NCBI GenBank assembly: GCA_002336915.1
Contig: DDET01000041.1
Location: 1-64,000 of the forward strand
DNA length: 64,000 bases
Direction of reading: 5' to 3'
Source of the DNA: Bacteroidetes bacterium UBA1947
GTDB taxonomy: Bacteria > Bacteroidota > Bacteroidia > Chitinophagales > Chitinophagaceae
Below the pieces are notes generated by a model that was not told the DNA's origin, made no database searches, and saw only the letters and a list, made by a program, of their open reading frames with translations. Shown here in pieces: positions 43,524 through 53,526 of the stretch (within the stretch, counting starts at the first letter, position 1; every line of letters starts with the position of its first letter). Made by a program: the position numbers and the translations under genes.

Positions 43524-44513
43524 TTGAAGATCGATATCCATACACATATAATGCCGGAGCATATCCCTAACTGGTTCGAGAAATTCGGTTACGGGGCATT
43601 CATCAGGCTTGAGCATCATAAGCCCTGTTGCGCGCAGATGATAAAGGGCGACAAGGTGTTCCGGGAGATAGAGCAGAACTGCTGGGATGCCAATGTGCGC
43701 ACGAAAGAGATGGATATGACCGAAGTAAGTACACAAGTGCTATCAACCATACCGGTGCTGTTCAATTACTTCGCAAAGCCCGAACATGCTTTGGAAACAT
43801 CGCGTTTCTTTAACGACCATATAGCACAATGTGTTGATCTGCATCCTAAGCGTTTTATAGGACTTGGCACAGTGCCCATGCAGGATGTAGATACCGCAAT
43901 AAAAGAAATGGAGCGCTGTGTGAAGGAGCTAAAAATGCCCGGCATTGAAATTGGCTCTAACATTAATACCACGAACTTAAGCGACCCGACATTTGAACCA
44001 TTCTGGGAAGCGGCTGAGCAACTTGGCTGCAGTATTTTTGTGCACCCCTGGGAAATGATGGGCGAGAATGAGATGAGCAAGTATTGGCTGCCATGGCTGG
44101 TAGGTATGCCTGCCGAAACCAGTCGCGCTATCTGCTCTATGATATTTGGTGGCGTATTTGAACGCCATCCAAAACTCAAAGTGGCCTTTGCACATGGCGG
44201 CGGCAGTTTCCCCTTTACCATAGGCAGGATAGAACATGGCTTTAACGTGCGCCCCGACCTGGTTGCCGTTGATAATAATGTAAATCCCCGCGACTATATA
44301 GGCAAATTCTGGATAGACGCATTGGTGCATGACGACAAAACGCTCGACTTTGTTGTAGACCTGATGGGCGAGGACAAAGTATGCATGGGTAGCGACTACC
44401 CCTTCCCGCTTGGCGAACATCATCCCGGCAAGTTGATAGAAAGTATGAGTAGTTTCTCAAAAGAACAAAAGGAAAAACTACTGTACAAAAATGCTATGGA
44501 CTGGCTTTCTTAA
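43524..44513 (+). CDS. ACMSD-type amidohydrolase (2-amino-3-carboxymuconate-6-semialdehyde decarboxylase)
   Basis: The 329-residue protein tracks metazoan and bacterial ACMSD almost block by block: MKIDIHTHIMPEHIPN with metal ligands in HTH, KVFREIEQNCWD, PVLFNYFAKPE, VHPWEMMG, YWLPWLVGMPAETSRAIC, FAHGGGSFPFTIGRIEHGF, DALVHD and GSDYPFPLGEHHPGKL. The enzyme decarboxylates ACMS in the kynurenine/3-hydroxyanthranilate route of tryptophan breakdown, using a divalent metal. The start codon is TTG at 43524 (another TTG two codons upstream). Other kynurenine genes are not in the window. Confidence 0.9.
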   Translation: MKIDIHTHIMPEHIPNWFEKFGYGAFIRLEHHKPCCAQMIKGDKVFREIEQNCWDANVRTKEMDMTEVSTQVLSTIPVLFNYFAKPEHALETSRFFNDHIAQCVDLHPKRFIGLGTVPMQDVDTAIKEMERCVKELKMPGIEIGSNINTTNLSDPTFEPFWEAAEQLGCSIFVHPWEMMGENEMSKYWLPWLVGMPAETSRAICSMIFGGVFERHPKLKVAFAHGGGSFPFTIGRIEHGFNVRPDLVAVDNNVNPRDYIGKFWIDALVHDDKTLDFVVDLMGEDKVCMGSDYPFPLGEHHPGKLIESMSSFSKEQKEKLLYKNAMDWLS

Positions 44514-44520
44514 AAGAAAA

Positions 44521-44561
44521 AATCCCCTGCTTATATTTCGGATCATTGAAAGCAGGGGATT
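44521..44561. terminator. Hairpin after the ACMSD-type gene
   Basis: An 11-bp perfect stem (44521-44531, AATCCCCTGCT, with 44551-44561) encloses a 19-nt loop. The T tract lies on the minus-strand side, so it may serve both this gene and the convergent TonB-type gene. Confidence 0.6.
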
Positions 44562-44628
44562 CTTGTAATCTTGCTGCAGAATGCAGCGCCTTTGGTTAAA
44601 ATATAGGAGGGAAATTTAAAACAAAATA

Positions 44629-47085
44629 TTAGCCTGCACTGCTGGCTGCGCGCCTCTTTTCTTCTTCAGCGCCGCCTGTCTTTTTCCGTACTTGCCCCAC
44701 ACCCTTGTTACCGAACCTGTATACAAAAGAAATAGTAGCTATACGCGTGTCACGCTTTACAACGAAGGTCTCATTGTATTTTGCAAATGCGGTAACACCT
44801 ACCGGGTTTACTTTCCAAAACACATCTGTTATCGCAAGCTTAGCTGTAGCTTTCTTGTTAAACAAGTTCTTTTGCAGTCCTGCATTTAGTGACCAAAGCG
44901 GCTTTAAGGTCATATAGCCGTACAGCATATCAGATTGGTAGAACATGCTTAGCTCCGCCGAAAAATCTTTTGGCATCAGGAAACTATTCGTAGTGTTGAA
45001 ATAATAGGCAGGGCGGCCACTATGCAGCGGTGTGCCCGCTACATCACCATCGTAGTAGTTATAATAATAGCTACCACTGGTCACATTGCTCCACCATTTG
45101 AATATCTGGAAGGGGTAGGCAATATTGAAGCTAACAGAAGTTTGCCTGTGTATGTTTTTATTTGTTTGAATGCTTTCGTTCTTCCGGGTTTCACTGGGTT
45201 GTATCACTTCAGTTATAGCATCATCGGTGATGCTGTAGTTTATTGATGTAACAAACCGCTGTTTATATGTATGCGATAGCTCTATGGAATAGGTAAGGCT
45301 GGGCAACAGGTCGGGATTGCCCACTTTATAATTGCTGGGGTCAAGGAAAAATTTAAAGGGGTTCAATTGCTCATAATTTGGCCTGTCTATGCGGCGGCTT
45401 AGTGTCAGGCCAAGGTCATGGACCTGGCTAATATGCAATTGGGTAGCCAGGCTAGGGAACAACTGTATGTAATTACGATCGAACACACTTGTGGGCGCAG
45501 TCTTTTGCTCGCCCTTCGCGATCGTTTGTTCTGCCCGCAGGCCCAGCTGGTAGCTCCACTTGGTTCTGTCCTGCGCCAGGTTTACATAGGCAGCGTTAAT
45601 ATCCTCGTTATAGATGAAATGATTGCTCTTAGTTGGGTCATATACATAGGCCGAATCAGCATAGCTCCAAACCTCGTATTGGGAATTGTCCTCCGCAGTT
45701 ACATAGCTCGCCTTTATTCCCGCATCAAAACGCATATTGTTTTTCATTGGGTGGGTGAAATCGGTTTTGAACGAGCGAATTATTGTTGCCCCTTCAGGAC
45801 TACCCAGCAGATCATAATTAGGCTGCGTCGGCTTATCCGAAGTATCGAAGAATGCGTTGACAAAATGCTGGTTGGTATTGTACCCGTAACTGGCATAGTC
45901 TGCATCGGCGGTAAGCTCCGTACCTGCGGTATCATATTCATGCCTGAAGTTCAGGTTAACAGAGTAGTCATTCAACTTTGTTTTTGAATCGTTGACAGTT
46001 ATGAATTCTGACTGTTTGATCCCTGTTTCATCATATACATCCGAGAAGCTGGTGCCGCTTGGCTCATAGCGTGTACGGGTCCCGGTAGCTGCAAAACCTA
46101 TGGTAGTTTTAGAAGAGATATTGTAATCCACACCTGCTGCAATATAGTGGTAGCGCATGGGCAGCAACAAATTATTTTGCTGCTTGTATTCTGTATCTAC
46201 TTTACCACCCTCAGTTTCATAAAATTTCCTATCCAGCACGAGGCCGTTAAAGCCCTTGCGCGTCAGAAAACTATAACTGGCATAGGCGCTTATTTTTTTG
46301 CTCTTGTAGTTAAGGCTCATAGCATCATTGGTCCTCGAGTACACGCCCTGCCCGAAACTACCTGTTACAGAACCATTCAGCCCCATTCTTTTGTCTCTTT
46401 TCGTCTTGATGTTGATGATGCCTCCCGTACCGGCAGCATCATATTTGGCGCCGGGGTTCGATATAAGCTCAATTTTATCAACAGTGTTCGAAGGCATGTT
46501 TTTCAGCAGGTTAGCAAGGTTATCACCTGCCACAGGCACCGGTTTTCCGTCTATCATAATGGTCACGCCCTGCTTTCCCTTTAGGCTTATATTGTCGTTC
46601 TGATCTACTATTACACCGGGCGAGCGTTGCAGCACTTCCATAACTGTTGCGCCCGTACTCACGATACTATTCTCCACATTCACCACTATCTTGTCTGCCT
46701 TCACTTCTATGAATGGTTTCTGGCTGCGTATGGTTACCTCGTCCAGGGCACCGGCCTTTTTTGATAGTTTTATTCCAGGCATCTTAAGCTCCGAGGCTTC
46801 GATGGTCAAAGTATCCGATGTATACGGCTCAAAACCCACAAGGGTGGCCTTCAGTATGTATCTTCCTGCATTTACCGGTTCAATGTTGTATGCGCCCTTT
46901 GCATCGGTTAGCGAGGCTTTTTCCAGCACATTACCCGGGGCCTTCAGTAAAACGATATTTACAGATTCAATTCCCTTACCCTGCTCATCAACAATAGTCC
47001 CGGATATCCCTCCGCTGTGGTCTTTCGCGTAAATTGTGTGTTGTAACAGCAGCAGCACGGCCAGGCTAAAAATTACATTCTTCAT
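44629..47085 (-). CDS. TonB-linked outer-membrane beta-barrel protein (OMP_b-brl_3 type)
   Basis: The 818-residue protein has a signal peptide (1-20), a carboxypeptidase-regulatory-like domain (~25-110: GGISGTIVDEQGKGIESVNIVLL), a plug domain (~115-235 with EVLQRSPGVIVDQND and ISNPGAKYDAAGTGGIINI) and a barrel of about 580 residues. This is the receptor-like family in Bacteroidota that lacks a matched SusD. The ligand is unknown. It diverges from the propeller kinase gene, so the 126-nt gap between them carries both promoters. The C-terminus is polar (AASSAG), unlike typical receptors ending in Phe. Confidence 0.87.
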   Translation of the reverse strand: MKNVIFSLAVLLLLQHTIYAKDHSGGISGTIVDEQGKGIESVNIVLLKAPGNVLEKASLTDAKGAYNIEPVNAGRYILKATLVGFEPYTSDTLTIEASELKMPGIKLSKKAGALDEVTIRSQKPFIEVKADKIVVNVENSIVSTGATVMEVLQRSPGVIVDQNDNISLKGKQGVTIMIDGKPVPVAGDNLANLLKNMPSNTVDKIELISNPGAKYDAAGTGGIINIKTKRDKRMGLNGSVTGSFGQGVYSRTNDAMSLNYKSKKISAYASYSFLTRKGFNGLVLDRKFYETEGGKVDTEYKQQNNLLLPMRYHYIAAGVDYNISSKTTIGFAATGTRTRYEPSGTSFSDVYDETGIKQSEFITVNDSKTKLNDYSVNLNFRHEYDTAGTELTADADYASYGYNTNQHFVNAFFDTSDKPTQPNYDLLGSPEGATIIRSFKTDFTHPMKNNMRFDAGIKASYVTAEDNSQYEVWSYADSAYVYDPTKSNHFIYNEDINAAYVNLAQDRTKWSYQLGLRAEQTIAKGEQKTAPTSVFDRNYIQLFPSLATQLHISQVHDLGLTLSRRIDRPNYEQLNPFKFFLDPSNYKVGNPDLLPSLTYSIELSHTYKQRFVTSINYSITDDAITEVIQPSETRKNESIQTNKNIHRQTSVSFNIAYPFQIFKWWSNVTSGSYYYNYYDGDVAGTPLHSGRPAYYFNTTNSFLMPKDFSAELSMFYQSDMLYGYMTLKPLWSLNAGLQKNLFNKKATAKLAITDVFWKVNPVGVTAFAKYNETFVVKRDTRIATISFVYRFGNKGVGQVRKKTGGAEEEKRRAASSAG

Positions 47086-47211
47086 ATCGGCAAGTTTGAC
47101 TTAACAAATGTATCTTAGGCTACCAAGGCTACCTTCACCCAACGTAGGGGGATTTATTGCAGGTGCATCGACATACCAATAAGCATTCGTATTTTTAGGA
47201 TAGAAACCAAT

Positions 47212-50200
47212 ATGAGATCGGCAAAACAAAATAGAGCATTTCCCGGTAGTCGTACACTGTACGTACTTGCGCTGTGTTTTTCCTTCTCTGCTGTTTTTGC
47301 ACAACGCTACCCTTTTTACAACCTCAGTGTGGAAAGCGGCCTCATACAATCGCAGGCGCAGGCCATCAAACAGGACAAGTATGGTCACTTATGGATCGGT
47401 ACCTTGGGCGGATTATCGCGTTTTGACGGCAAGAACTTTGTTAACTATACCTTGCGAGACGGCATGGCAGATAACAGTGTTAATGCCCTCGACATCGATC
47501 AGCAAGGCAATATATGGGTGGGCACTTCAAAAGGCATTTCAAAATTCGACGGAAAAACCTTTAAACATTCTTCATTCCAGGCAGCCGAGAATAATCCCCT
47601 GGCCAATAATGTGCAGGATATACAAATAGGCAGTAATGGTACTATCTGGTGCAATGTAGGCGGCAATGGCAAAAACAAAATATACGGTATCACAAACGGC
47701 AAGAATGTCCAACTGAAAGTACCCGGCCAGGACACTGCCATATTATCTGTATTGCCCGACGACAAAGGCTTATGGCTTGCCAAAATAAATGGCGAGTTGC
47801 TGCATTACCATGCAGGTGCCTGGGACACCATATCACTTCCTGTATCCGCGCTCATCAATAAGGTCCCCATACTTACAAAGATTTATAAAGGCCGGAATGA
47901 TACACTGTGGTTGCTCACCAATGCAGGTTTGTACCGGCTTGAAAATGGGAAAGCCGTACTACACAGCATTAAAGGGCAGCCGCTTGATAAACTGCCTGTA
48001 CTGCGCTGCATGACCGAGGACAAAAACGGTGCCTACTGGCTGGGCACCAATACCGGCGTAATAAAGCTAACAGGCAATTCAATAGAATATTACAATAAGC
48101 ACAATGGTCTTAGCGACAATATATTTCGCGATGTACTAACCGATGCCGAAGGCAACGTATGGATGGCCAGCGATGGGCAAGGCCTGTACCGCTTCTCCGG
48201 CTCGCCCTTTACTATTCTTGATGAAACCCTGGGCTTGCCAAGTGCACAAATAATGAGCATCGCCGCCGACAGGAGCGGAAAATTGTACTTTGGCACTTAT
48301 GATGCCGGCCTTTACTCATTTGAGAATGGCATCGTGGGCAAAGTGCCTTTCCCCGGCAAACCCGGCATAGCTATCACAGCCCTGCGTTACAAAGATAACA
48401 AGCTGTGGATAGGCACAAGGAACGGTTTGTGGACTTACGATAACACTTTTCATTTTTACACCTTCCCTACCGACCAGCTTTTTTCTGTCTCGGCCTTGTA
48501 CAGTGACACAAGTCGCAAACTATGGATAGGTTTTGGCAACGGCTTCGCAGTCTATGAACACGATAGTTTCCATACAGTTCCGCTACAAGGCGCCGTAATT
48601 GGCGACTTCATAACAATAGGCGCCGATAGCACACTTGTGGCAACTACCAGCAGCACCTACAACGGTATAAAGCTGTATCATGACGGGGTTCTTACACCAT
48701 ACAAAACCAATGGCGCCCCCGATAGTGCACAGGTACAATGCTTTACAAAACGTGGCAATGAATTGTGGATAGGCACCAGCGACAATGGGCTCATATGCTA
48801 TAATATGAGCACCAAAAAATATTTTGTGCTCAATAAAAGCAATGGCTTAAGGTCGGATTTCATCTACAACATTATCACAGATAACGATGGTAATATCTGG
48901 ACAGGCACAGGTTATGGCATACACAAAGTGACTATTGGAAGTGATGGGAAACCAATGGTGACTTTTTACGGAAAGGAAGAAGGCATGAAGGGAATGGAAA
49001 GCAACCACAATGCCATTTACAAAATGCGCGATGGCAGCATTTGGTTTGGCACAACCAATGGTGCAATGCATTACCAGCCCAGCATTAAAACTACACAGTC
49101 AAAACCGGTGAGCATTGTTCTGCAATCTGTAAAAGTCTTCGGCGAGAACATAAGCGACACTGCCTGGTATGATAGTACCAATGCCTGGTACAAGGTACCC
49201 TACGGCCTGCACCTTCCTTACAAAAAGAATAATATCACTTTTGCTTACCAGGCCATATCCCTTGGCAGCGATGAGCAATTACTCTATCGCTATCGCATGG
49301 AGGGCCTCGAAGCTCCCTGGTCCGACTGGTCAGAAAGTAATTCCGTCACCTACTCTGCCCTGCCTCCCGGCCTTTACACGCTCAAGGTGCAGTGTAAAAC
49401 AATGAGCACCAATGCGGACGCAAGTGAACTCGACTATTCATTTGAAATAATAACACCTTTCCAGAAAACCAAATGGTTCAACCTGATCATACTGGGCAGT
49501 TGTATCTTGTTGGGGGTATCCATGCAGTATATCGCCAACACAAGAAAGCAGAACAGGATAAAACTACTGGATAAGCTGCGCCGCGAAGAGCAAGGTAAAG
49601 TGAGGCAACGCACTGCCGAGGATTTCCATGACGAGGTGGGCAATAAGCTCACACGCATCAATGTGCTTGCCAATGTGCTTAAAAACAAGATACAACTTAC
49701 CCCCGATACCAAAAGGATACTGGACCAGATACAGGATAACACCGGCCAGCTTTACAGTGGTACAAAAGATATTCTTTGGTCATTGAAACCGTCCAACGAC
49801 AATCTGTACCAGATACTGCTCCGCATAAACGATTTTGGCGCTGAGCTCTTCCAGGACACCGAGGTAGATTTCAATTTCATAGGCACCGATGAAAAATGGA
49901 AAGAGCATTCCCTGCCTATGGACTTCAGTCGCAACCTGATCATGATCTTCAAAGAGGCATTGAATAACAGCCTTAAGTACTCAAAGGCTACCGAGGTAAA
50001 ACTGGAGGTAAGCTTACAAAACCATGATATCCTGCACCTTTTGCTTACCGACAACGGTCAGGGCTTTGATATTGATCATGCTAAAAAGGGGCATGGCATC
50101 GACAATATGAACGTGCGGGCTAAACGCATCAATGGAAGGCTGTATATCGAGTCGCACCCGGGCAAAGGCACCACCATAAGCCTGGGCTTCAAAATACCGC

Positions 50201-50238
50201 CCAAAAGTGCTTATGGCCTCGGTTCAACAAATATTTAA
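47212..50238 (+). CDS. Sensor histidine kinase with two-component propeller and Y_Y_Y domain
   Basis: The 1008-residue protein has a signal peptide (1-30), about fourteen reg_prop repeats forming a periplasmic double propeller (~35-645; GHLWIGTLGGLSRFDG, GNIWVGTSKGISKFDG), a Y_Y_Y domain (~665-740), one membrane helix (~757-775), a HisKA_3 domain with phospho-acceptor His806 (EDFHDEVGNKLTR) and HATPase_c with DNGQGFD. Unlike hybrid two-component systems of the same architecture, it ends after the ATPase domain and uses a separate regulator, encoded 70 nt downstream. The signal is unknown, although carbohydrate fragments are typical for this architecture. Confidence 0.92.
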   Translation: MRSAKQNRAFPGSRTLYVLALCFSFSAVFAQRYPFYNLSVESGLIQSQAQAIKQDKYGHLWIGTLGGLSRFDGKNFVNYTLRDGMADNSVNALDIDQQGNIWVGTSKGISKFDGKTFKHSSFQAAENNPLANNVQDIQIGSNGTIWCNVGGNGKNKIYGITNGKNVQLKVPGQDTAILSVLPDDKGLWLAKINGELLHYHAGAWDTISLPVSALINKVPILTKIYKGRNDTLWLLTNAGLYRLENGKAVLHSIKGQPLDKLPVLRCMTEDKNGAYWLGTNTGVIKLTGNSIEYYNKHNGLSDNIFRDVLTDAEGNVWMASDGQGLYRFSGSPFTILDETLGLPSAQIMSIAADRSGKLYFGTYDAGLYSFENGIVGKVPFPGKPGIAITALRYKDNKLWIGTRNGLWTYDNTFHFYTFPTDQLFSVSALYSDTSRKLWIGFGNGFAVYEHDSFHTVPLQGAVIGDFITIGADSTLVATTSSTYNGIKLYHDGVLTPYKTNGAPDSAQVQCFTKRGNELWIGTSDNGLICYNMSTKKYFVLNKSNGLRSDFIYNIITDNDGNIWTGTGYGIHKVTIGSDGKPMVTFYGKEEGMKGMESNHNAIYKMRDGSIWFGTTNGAMHYQPSIKTTQSKPVSIVLQSVKVFGENISDTAWYDSTNAWYKVPYGLHLPYKKNNITFAYQAISLGSDEQLLYRYRMEGLEAPWSDWSESNSVTYSALPPGLYTLKVQCKTMSTNADASELDYSFEIITPFQKTKWFNLIILGSCILLGVSMQYIANTRKQNRIKLLDKLRREEQGKVRQRTAEDFHDEVGNKLTRINVLANVLKNKIQLTPDTKRILDQIQDNTGQLYSGTKDILWSLKPSNDNLYQILLRINDFGAELFQDTEVDFNFIGTDEKWKEHSLPMDFSRNLIMIFKEALNNSLKYSKATEVKLEVSLQNHDILHLLLTDNGQGFDIDHAKKGHGIDNMNVRAKRINGRLYIESHPGKGTTISLGFKIPPKSAYGLGSTNI

Positions 50239-50264
50239 CAAAAAATAACTTCATTAGGGTGAGA

Positions 50265-50272
50265 TAAATTTG
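50265..50272 (+). promoter_or_regulatory. Bacteroidota-type -7 element (TAAATTTG)
   Basis: TAAATTTG matches TAnnTTTG and lies 37 nt before the ATG of the response regulator, so the regulator may also be transcribed separately from the kinase. No clear -33 box is seen. Confidence 0.4.
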
Positions 50273-50308
50273 CCCTATATAGCGGAACTTTACATAAACG
50301 CATTTGCT

Positions 50309-50941
50309 ATGAGCAGGGATCTTGATATACGCGTAGGCATTATAGAAGACGATGAGACCATCCGCGAAGGTTATGCATACCTCATCGGGCAGACCGACGG
50401 TTATAAAGTGGTAGGGACCTACCCTTCTTTCGAGGAGGCTGCCAAAAAGCTGGTTCATGATGACCCCGATGTCATATTGCTGGACGTAGAGCTTCCCGGC
50501 ATATCCGGCATAGATGCGATGCCTAAGATCAAGAAATTACTCCCTGAAACACATATTCTTATACTTACCGTTTACGAGCAGGAATTGCTCATATTCCGCG
50601 CATTGGGCAATGGGGCTGCAGGTTACCTCACCAAAAACACCCCACCCGAAAAAATAATAAGTGCCATACATGAGGTGATGGAAGGTGGTGGCCCGATGAG
50701 CGCTCATATCGCTCGCATGGTCATTGGATCATTCCAGCGCAACGAGCAATCGCCGCTTACACGTCGCGAGACCGAGATACTGGAACAAATAGCAACTGCC
50801 AAAAGCCGCAAGCGCATAGCACAGGAGTTATTCATAGACCTTGAAACTGTGAAATCACACATCAAGAATATCTACCACAAACTTAACGTGCATTCAAAGG
50901 CTGATGCTATCAAAACAGCCAAAGACAATAAATTCATCTAG
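50309..50941 (+). CDS. NarL-type response regulator
   Basis: The start is the ATG at 50309 (MSRDLDIRVGIIEDDETI), giving 210 residues; a TTG 13 codons upstream sits on the promoter element and is unlikely. The receiver domain has acidic pair EDD, phospho-acceptor Asp59 (VILLDVELPGISG) and Lys in YLTKN. The LuxR-type HTH follows (LTRRETEILEQIATAKSRKRIA). It is the partner of the propeller kinase by position. Its last 8 nt overlap the stop of the convergent hydrolase gene. Confidence 0.92.
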   Translation: MSRDLDIRVGIIEDDETIREGYAYLIGQTDGYKVVGTYPSFEEAAKKLVHDDPDVILLDVELPGISGIDAMPKIKKLLPETHILILTVYEQELLIFRALGNGAAGYLTKNTPPEKIISAIHEVMEGGGPMSAHIARMVIGSFQRNEQSPLTRRETEILEQIATAKSRKRIAQELFIDLETVKSHIKNIYHKLNVHSKADAIKTAKDNKFI

Positions 50942-51917
50942 ACAAGAAATCCAGCACATCCTTGTAAAACCGCTGTGGGATCTGCAGGTGAGGGATATGC
51001 CCCACACCCTTGTATTCAATTAGTCTGCAGTCTGGTATCCGTGCCGCGACCTTTTTTCCCAGTTCTTTATAATGGCCTAACTTATCTGTCACCCCCTTCG
51101 GTGCACCCCTTGCTATTTTTGTATGATCTTCCCTGCCCACTATCAGCAATACAGGCACTTCTATATGTTTAAGTTCATAGATCACGGGCTGTGTAAAGAT
51201 CATGTCATAGGTTAATGCACTCACCATTGCATATTGCTGAGCACCCTTGCCCATTAATGGGCCGTACTGTATATCTGCCCATTTCCGGTACGCTTCTTTC
51301 CATTCCGGGTAATAGTCTTTCTGGTAATTTACCACTTTATCGTAGCTCGCATTTCGTTCCTCTTTGTACCATTCATCGATTTTTCTATACGGCACTCCTT
51401 TGCTCCGCCAGTCTTCCAGGCCAATAGGGTCTTCGAGCAGCAGCTTATCTACCCGCCCGGGATAGCTAAGCGTGAACCTTGCCCCCAACATCCCGCCTGT
51501 GGAATGAGCGATGATCGACACTTTATCAATGCTAAGCGTATCCAGTAATTGCCTGGTAAGTAAGGCCAGCAAGGAGAAACTATATTGCAGGGTCGGCTTT
51601 GAAGATTTTCCAAATCCCAGCGCATCAGGTGCTATCACCCGGTAGCCATCTTTTACCAGCACATTTATCACGCCTTCCCAATATGCAGCAGGGAAATTTT
51701 TACCGTGCATTAATACCACGGTTTGTCCGTTGCCTTGGTTTGGCTTTACATCCATATATGCTATTTCCACTGCCTGGCCCTGTACGGTAGTTTTCATATA
51801 CGCAACCGGGTATGGATATTTGTATCCCTCCAGCCTTAAGCCCAGTTCCCTTGGCTGTGCTTGCCCAACCACGGCTGCCAGCACGAGGGTCAAAAAAGTA
51901 ATTAGTGTGATTTTCAT
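50934..51917 (-). CDS. Secreted alpha/beta hydrolase
   Basis: The 327-residue protein has a signal peptide (1-20, ending GQAQ) and a canonical alpha/beta hydrolase fold. The oxyanion block VVLMHGKNFPAAYWEG is followed by the nucleophile elbow AHSTGG (Ser near residue 141), the acid in VLLIVGREDH and the His in GVGHIPHLQ. All catalytic residues are present. The substrate cannot be told; esterase, epoxide hydrolase-like or lipase-like activity is possible. It acts in the periplasm or outside. Confidence 0.88.
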   Translation of the reverse strand: MKITLITFLTLVLAAVVGQAQPRELGLRLEGYKYPYPVAYMKTTVQGQAVEIAYMDVKPNQGNGQTVVLMHGKNFPAAYWEGVINVLVKDGYRVIAPDALGFGKSSKPTLQYSFSLLALLTRQLLDTLSIDKVSIIAHSTGGMLGARFTLSYPGRVDKLLLEDPIGLEDWRSKGVPYRKIDEWYKEERNASYDKVVNYQKDYYPEWKEAYRKWADIQYGPLMGKGAQQYAMVSALTYDMIFTQPVIYELKHIEVPVLLIVGREDHTKIARGAPKGVTDKLGHYKELGKKVAARIPDCRLIEYKGVGHIPHLQIPQRFYKDVLDFLSR

Positions 51918-51973
51918 ATCCGGCGATCCAAAAAAATCAAGCCGCCATAGATAAGATTAATAGCCTGCCGGGC

Positions 51974-53350
51974 ATGCTTTTACTATTTTGTGTGGGTAAA
52001 CTACTTTTTTTGAGCACTCCCGCAACAGATCTTAAACTGGAAAGAGGCCTTTCCCTAACGCAGGCTACTGCTATCAATATGATTGATATGGTAGGCATAG
52101 GCCCTTTTGTTACCATTCCGCTCATCGTAGGCTTTATGAAAGGCCCGCTTTGCATACTGGCATGGCTGCTAGGTGCCTTGCTCGCTTATATGGATGGCAT
52201 GGTCTGGGCCGAAATGGGTGCCAAATGGCCTGAAGCCGGCGGCAGCTATGTATTCCTTCAAAAGCTCTTTGGCAAAAAGGGCAGGCTCATGGCCTTTCTA
52301 TTCACCTGGCAAACCAGTATCCAGGCTCCATTGGTAATAGCCAGCGGTGCCATCGGCTTTGCTCAATACCTCACCTTTTTAATACCACTTGGCAACATAC
52401 AGAAAAAAATGGTAAGCGGTGGCCTTGTTATGCTCCTGGTCGCATTGCTATACCGAAATATCAAAAGCGTTGGCAGGATATCCGTTGTATTCGGCGTATT
52501 GACAGGCGGCACTATACTGTGGCTCATTCTTTCCGGCATTCCCCACTTTAATGCAGCGCAGGCCTTCGATTTTCACAGCAGCGGCTGGGATTTTAGTACC
52601 CTCTTTTACGTGGCCTTGGGACAGGCTTCTTTAAAGGCGGTATATTCTTACCTGGGCTATTACAATGTCTGTCATCTTGGAGCCGAGATTAAACACCCCG
52701 CCCGCAATATCCCACGCAGCATTTTCATTTCTATTACTATTATTGCAGTACTATACCTTGGCATGCAGTCTGTTATCGTTGGCGTGTTGCCCTGGCAGGA
52801 GGTAGCCGCTTCCGAGTTTATAGTGAGCACTTATTTCCAGCATATATATGGGCATCTCGCAGGGCAGGTAGCCACGGTTCTAATTCTCTGCATTGCTATT
52901 GCTTCCCTTTTCTCGGTAATACTGGGTTATTCGCGGGTACCCTATGCAGCTGCTCAGAACGGTGATTTCTTTCCCGCATTTGGCAGGCTGCATCCTAAGT
53001 ACAAATTTCCGCATGTCTCCCTGCTGGCCCTCGGCGGTGTCGCTTTTGTCTTCAGTTTGCTCTTCAAGCTCAAAGACGTTATAACTGCCATAATCGTTAT
53101 GCGCATACTCATACAGTTTGTTTCGCAGGCTGTGGGCGTTATTGCCTGGCACTATACTCGCAAGGACGATGTGCGGCCTTTCCGTATGCCATTATTCCCT
53201 ATACCGGCCATTATCTCTATAATTATCTGGCTTTTCATTCTTTTCACAAGCAAACTTCCTTTTATATTAGGGGCCTTTGGTATTATCGCTTCCGGCATAC
53301 TATTGTTCTTTGTAAAAGAGGCACTTTACCCACGTCGGGAAATACCTTAG
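51974..53350 (+). CDS. APC-family amino acid permease
   Basis: The 458-residue protein has about twelve membrane helices and the APC signature near the N-terminus (MIDMVGIGPFVTIPLIVG), with further glycine-rich helices and GAEIKHPARNIPRSIF at the helix 6-7 cytosolic loop. It imports an amino acid or related solute using an ion gradient. A TTG at 52010 (giving STPATDLKLERGL) is a plausible alternative start, since the first 12 residues of the long form are unusually hydrophobic for the cytosolic N-terminus of this family. It diverges from the hydrolase gene. Confidence 0.88.
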   Translation: MLLLFCVGKLLFLSTPATDLKLERGLSLTQATAINMIDMVGIGPFVTIPLIVGFMKGPLCILAWLLGALLAYMDGMVWAEMGAKWPEAGGSYVFLQKLFGKKGRLMAFLFTWQTSIQAPLVIASGAIGFAQYLTFLIPLGNIQKKMVSGGLVMLLVALLYRNIKSVGRISVVFGVLTGGTILWLILSGIPHFNAAQAFDFHSSGWDFSTLFYVALGQASLKAVYSYLGYYNVCHLGAEIKHPARNIPRSIFISITIIAVLYLGMQSVIVGVLPWQEVAASEFIVSTYFQHIYGHLAGQVATVLILCIAIASLFSVILGYSRVPYAAAQNGDFFPAFGRLHPKYKFPHVSLLALGGVAFVFSLLFKLKDVITAIIVMRILIQFVSQAVGVIAWHYTRKDDVRPFRMPLFPIPAIISIIIWLFILFTSKLPFILGAFGIIASGILLFFVKEALYPRREIP

Positions 53351-53526
53351 CCGGCTTATTTCCATATCTTGTTTTTTTGTAGTAAAATTGCATAGGGGAA
53401 TCTCTTGCTGTTTATTGTTTTGTGCCGGCTTTATTTTCATAAATGCTTAAAGCCATCATGTTTTAAGATTTCCCCTACCGGGGCTAAGACCATTATTTTG
53501 GAAATGCTAATAACTTTTTATCATAC

